Part shown: piece by piece, positions 63,106 to 64,000 of the stretch
How the letters are laid out: each line of letters begins with the position of its first letter
How positions within the stretch are numbered: the stretch's first letter is position 1
From: Nepenthes gracilis
Lineage: Eukaryota; Streptophyta; Magnoliopsida; Caryophyllales; Nepenthaceae
DNA length: 64,000 nt
Reading direction: 5' to 3'
Assembly (NCBI GenBank): GCA_033239525.1
Contig: BSYO01000009.1
Span: 19,365,299 to 19,429,298, forward strand
Translations under genes and position numbers: made by a program
Notes under the pieces: model-generated
Database searches by the model: none
Seen by the model: the letters and a program-made list of their open reading frames with translations, nothing else
Told to the model about the DNA's origin: nothing

Positions 63106-64000
63106 CCGAGGGAAAGAGGCTCGTTAAAAATATATATAATATAATCACATGGGTCCTTTGTAAGTAGTGGTGTGACATTTATATCTTTTAATTATTTTTA
63201 AAATATTTTTAATAATATAATATATATATATATATTTTTATTATATTAACCGCTGCAACTAAAAGTATGTGGGTTAATATATGCCATACCACAAGATAGC
63301 ATCTTAATGATATCTAAAAGATATTTTTAAATATTTTTTTATTACTTATGAGTGTTGCTAGCGAAATATTTTTTAGACATTATAAATGATATAATATCAT
63401 ATTTATTTATAAATATTAATAATTTTATATAAAAAAAATAAATAAATAAATATTATATTATTCAAAATTATCGTTCAAAAATTGCTCTGAATATTTCCCA
63501 TTCTCCTTTATACTTACCATTATTTTAAAAATTTTATCATTTCCTCTAGGATTTTTTGTGAAATCAAGAACTTAGATCATTGGATAACATATTTTGTTAT
63601 ATTAAATATCAATTATATTTAAAAATGTCCATTTTGATATGACAATTTTCGAGTATTTTTCTTCTATATATTTTTCATTTGGGCTTATACACATACCTGT
63701 AGTATTTATAACAATAATAAACTCTCAAATTTTACTAATACTAAAATCATATATAAAAACGTATTTTCTTTATCCCAAATAATTTAATATGATATCTTTT
63801 AAAACTATAGAAATTATAAATCATTTTTTTATCATATAATTCTATATCTTCCTTAATTATCTGTTCCTTTATTTTTTCAATCATGATTAATTTATATTTT
63901 TTTATAATTATTTTTTTAAAATTTAATTTTTAAATATCTGTACCATATTAAATAATATTCTCTCATCTTATTTTTATTTGTGTAACTTGTAAATATTTTT
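63106..64000. other. AT-rich DNA, no gene seen
   Basis: About 0.9 kb of AT-rich sequence with a short (TA)n run near 63220-63234. No supported feature. Confidence 0.6.

Overview
The window is nuclear DNA of a flowering plant. Evidence: AT-rich intergenic DNA, GT-AG introns, and plant-specific gene families: a class III peroxidase, a WEB/PMI-type plastid-movement protein, a CYP718-like cytochrome P450 and a plant prosaposin with two saposin-B domains. More than half of the window is transposon-derived or featureless AT-rich sequence. The species cannot be named from the sequence alone.

Layout. 1-7.0 kb: AT-rich DNA and a composite repeat (370-3771) with inverted ~310-bp arms. 7.4-10.5 kb: a complete four-exon secretory peroxidase gene (+); two of its three introns need GC instead of GT donors. 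11.2-12.2 kb: solo LTR. 15.3-18.3 kb: a two-exon WEB-family coiled-coil gene (+). 19.7-25.3 kb: a repeat island with a truncated minus-strand Ty3/gypsy element (LTR, primer site, gag, protease, start of RT) between two solo LTRs of one family in opposite orientations. 27.4-31.0 kb: a complete four-exon CYP718-like gene (+). 31.25-32.29 kb: an LTR-like segment flanked by ~83-bp direct repeats.

34.1-54.9 kb: one saposin-domain gene (+) with a 5'UTR intron and a 14.1-kb intron 3 filled by nested retrotransposons. The host insertion is a minus-strand Ty3/gypsy element with its integrase core deleted. A 2-kb solo LTR lies between its gag zinc knuckle and protease. Its 5' LTR is split by a young 4,447-bp LTR retrotransposon (48399-52845) with near-identical 465/460-bp LTRs and a perfect AACAT target duplication. 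This element has no recognisable pol. After a gag-like N-terminus it carries pieces of at least three cellular genes: enolase (fused in frame to the gag-like ORF), a C3H31/DExH8-like RNA helicase, and HSP90 with an internal deletion. It is a multi-gene-capturing retrotransposon and the most notable object in the window.

55.4-64 kb: a 49-bp tandem repeat, then a decayed LINE (+; endonuclease, RT, zf-RVT) interrupted by a 2,055-bp LTR-like insertion with a CTTTT target duplication.

The four host genes have unrelated functions (extracellular redox, chloroplast positioning, oxidative metabolism, vacuolar/lysosomal saposin) and form no pathway. They share only the effect of transposons on their introns and flanks.
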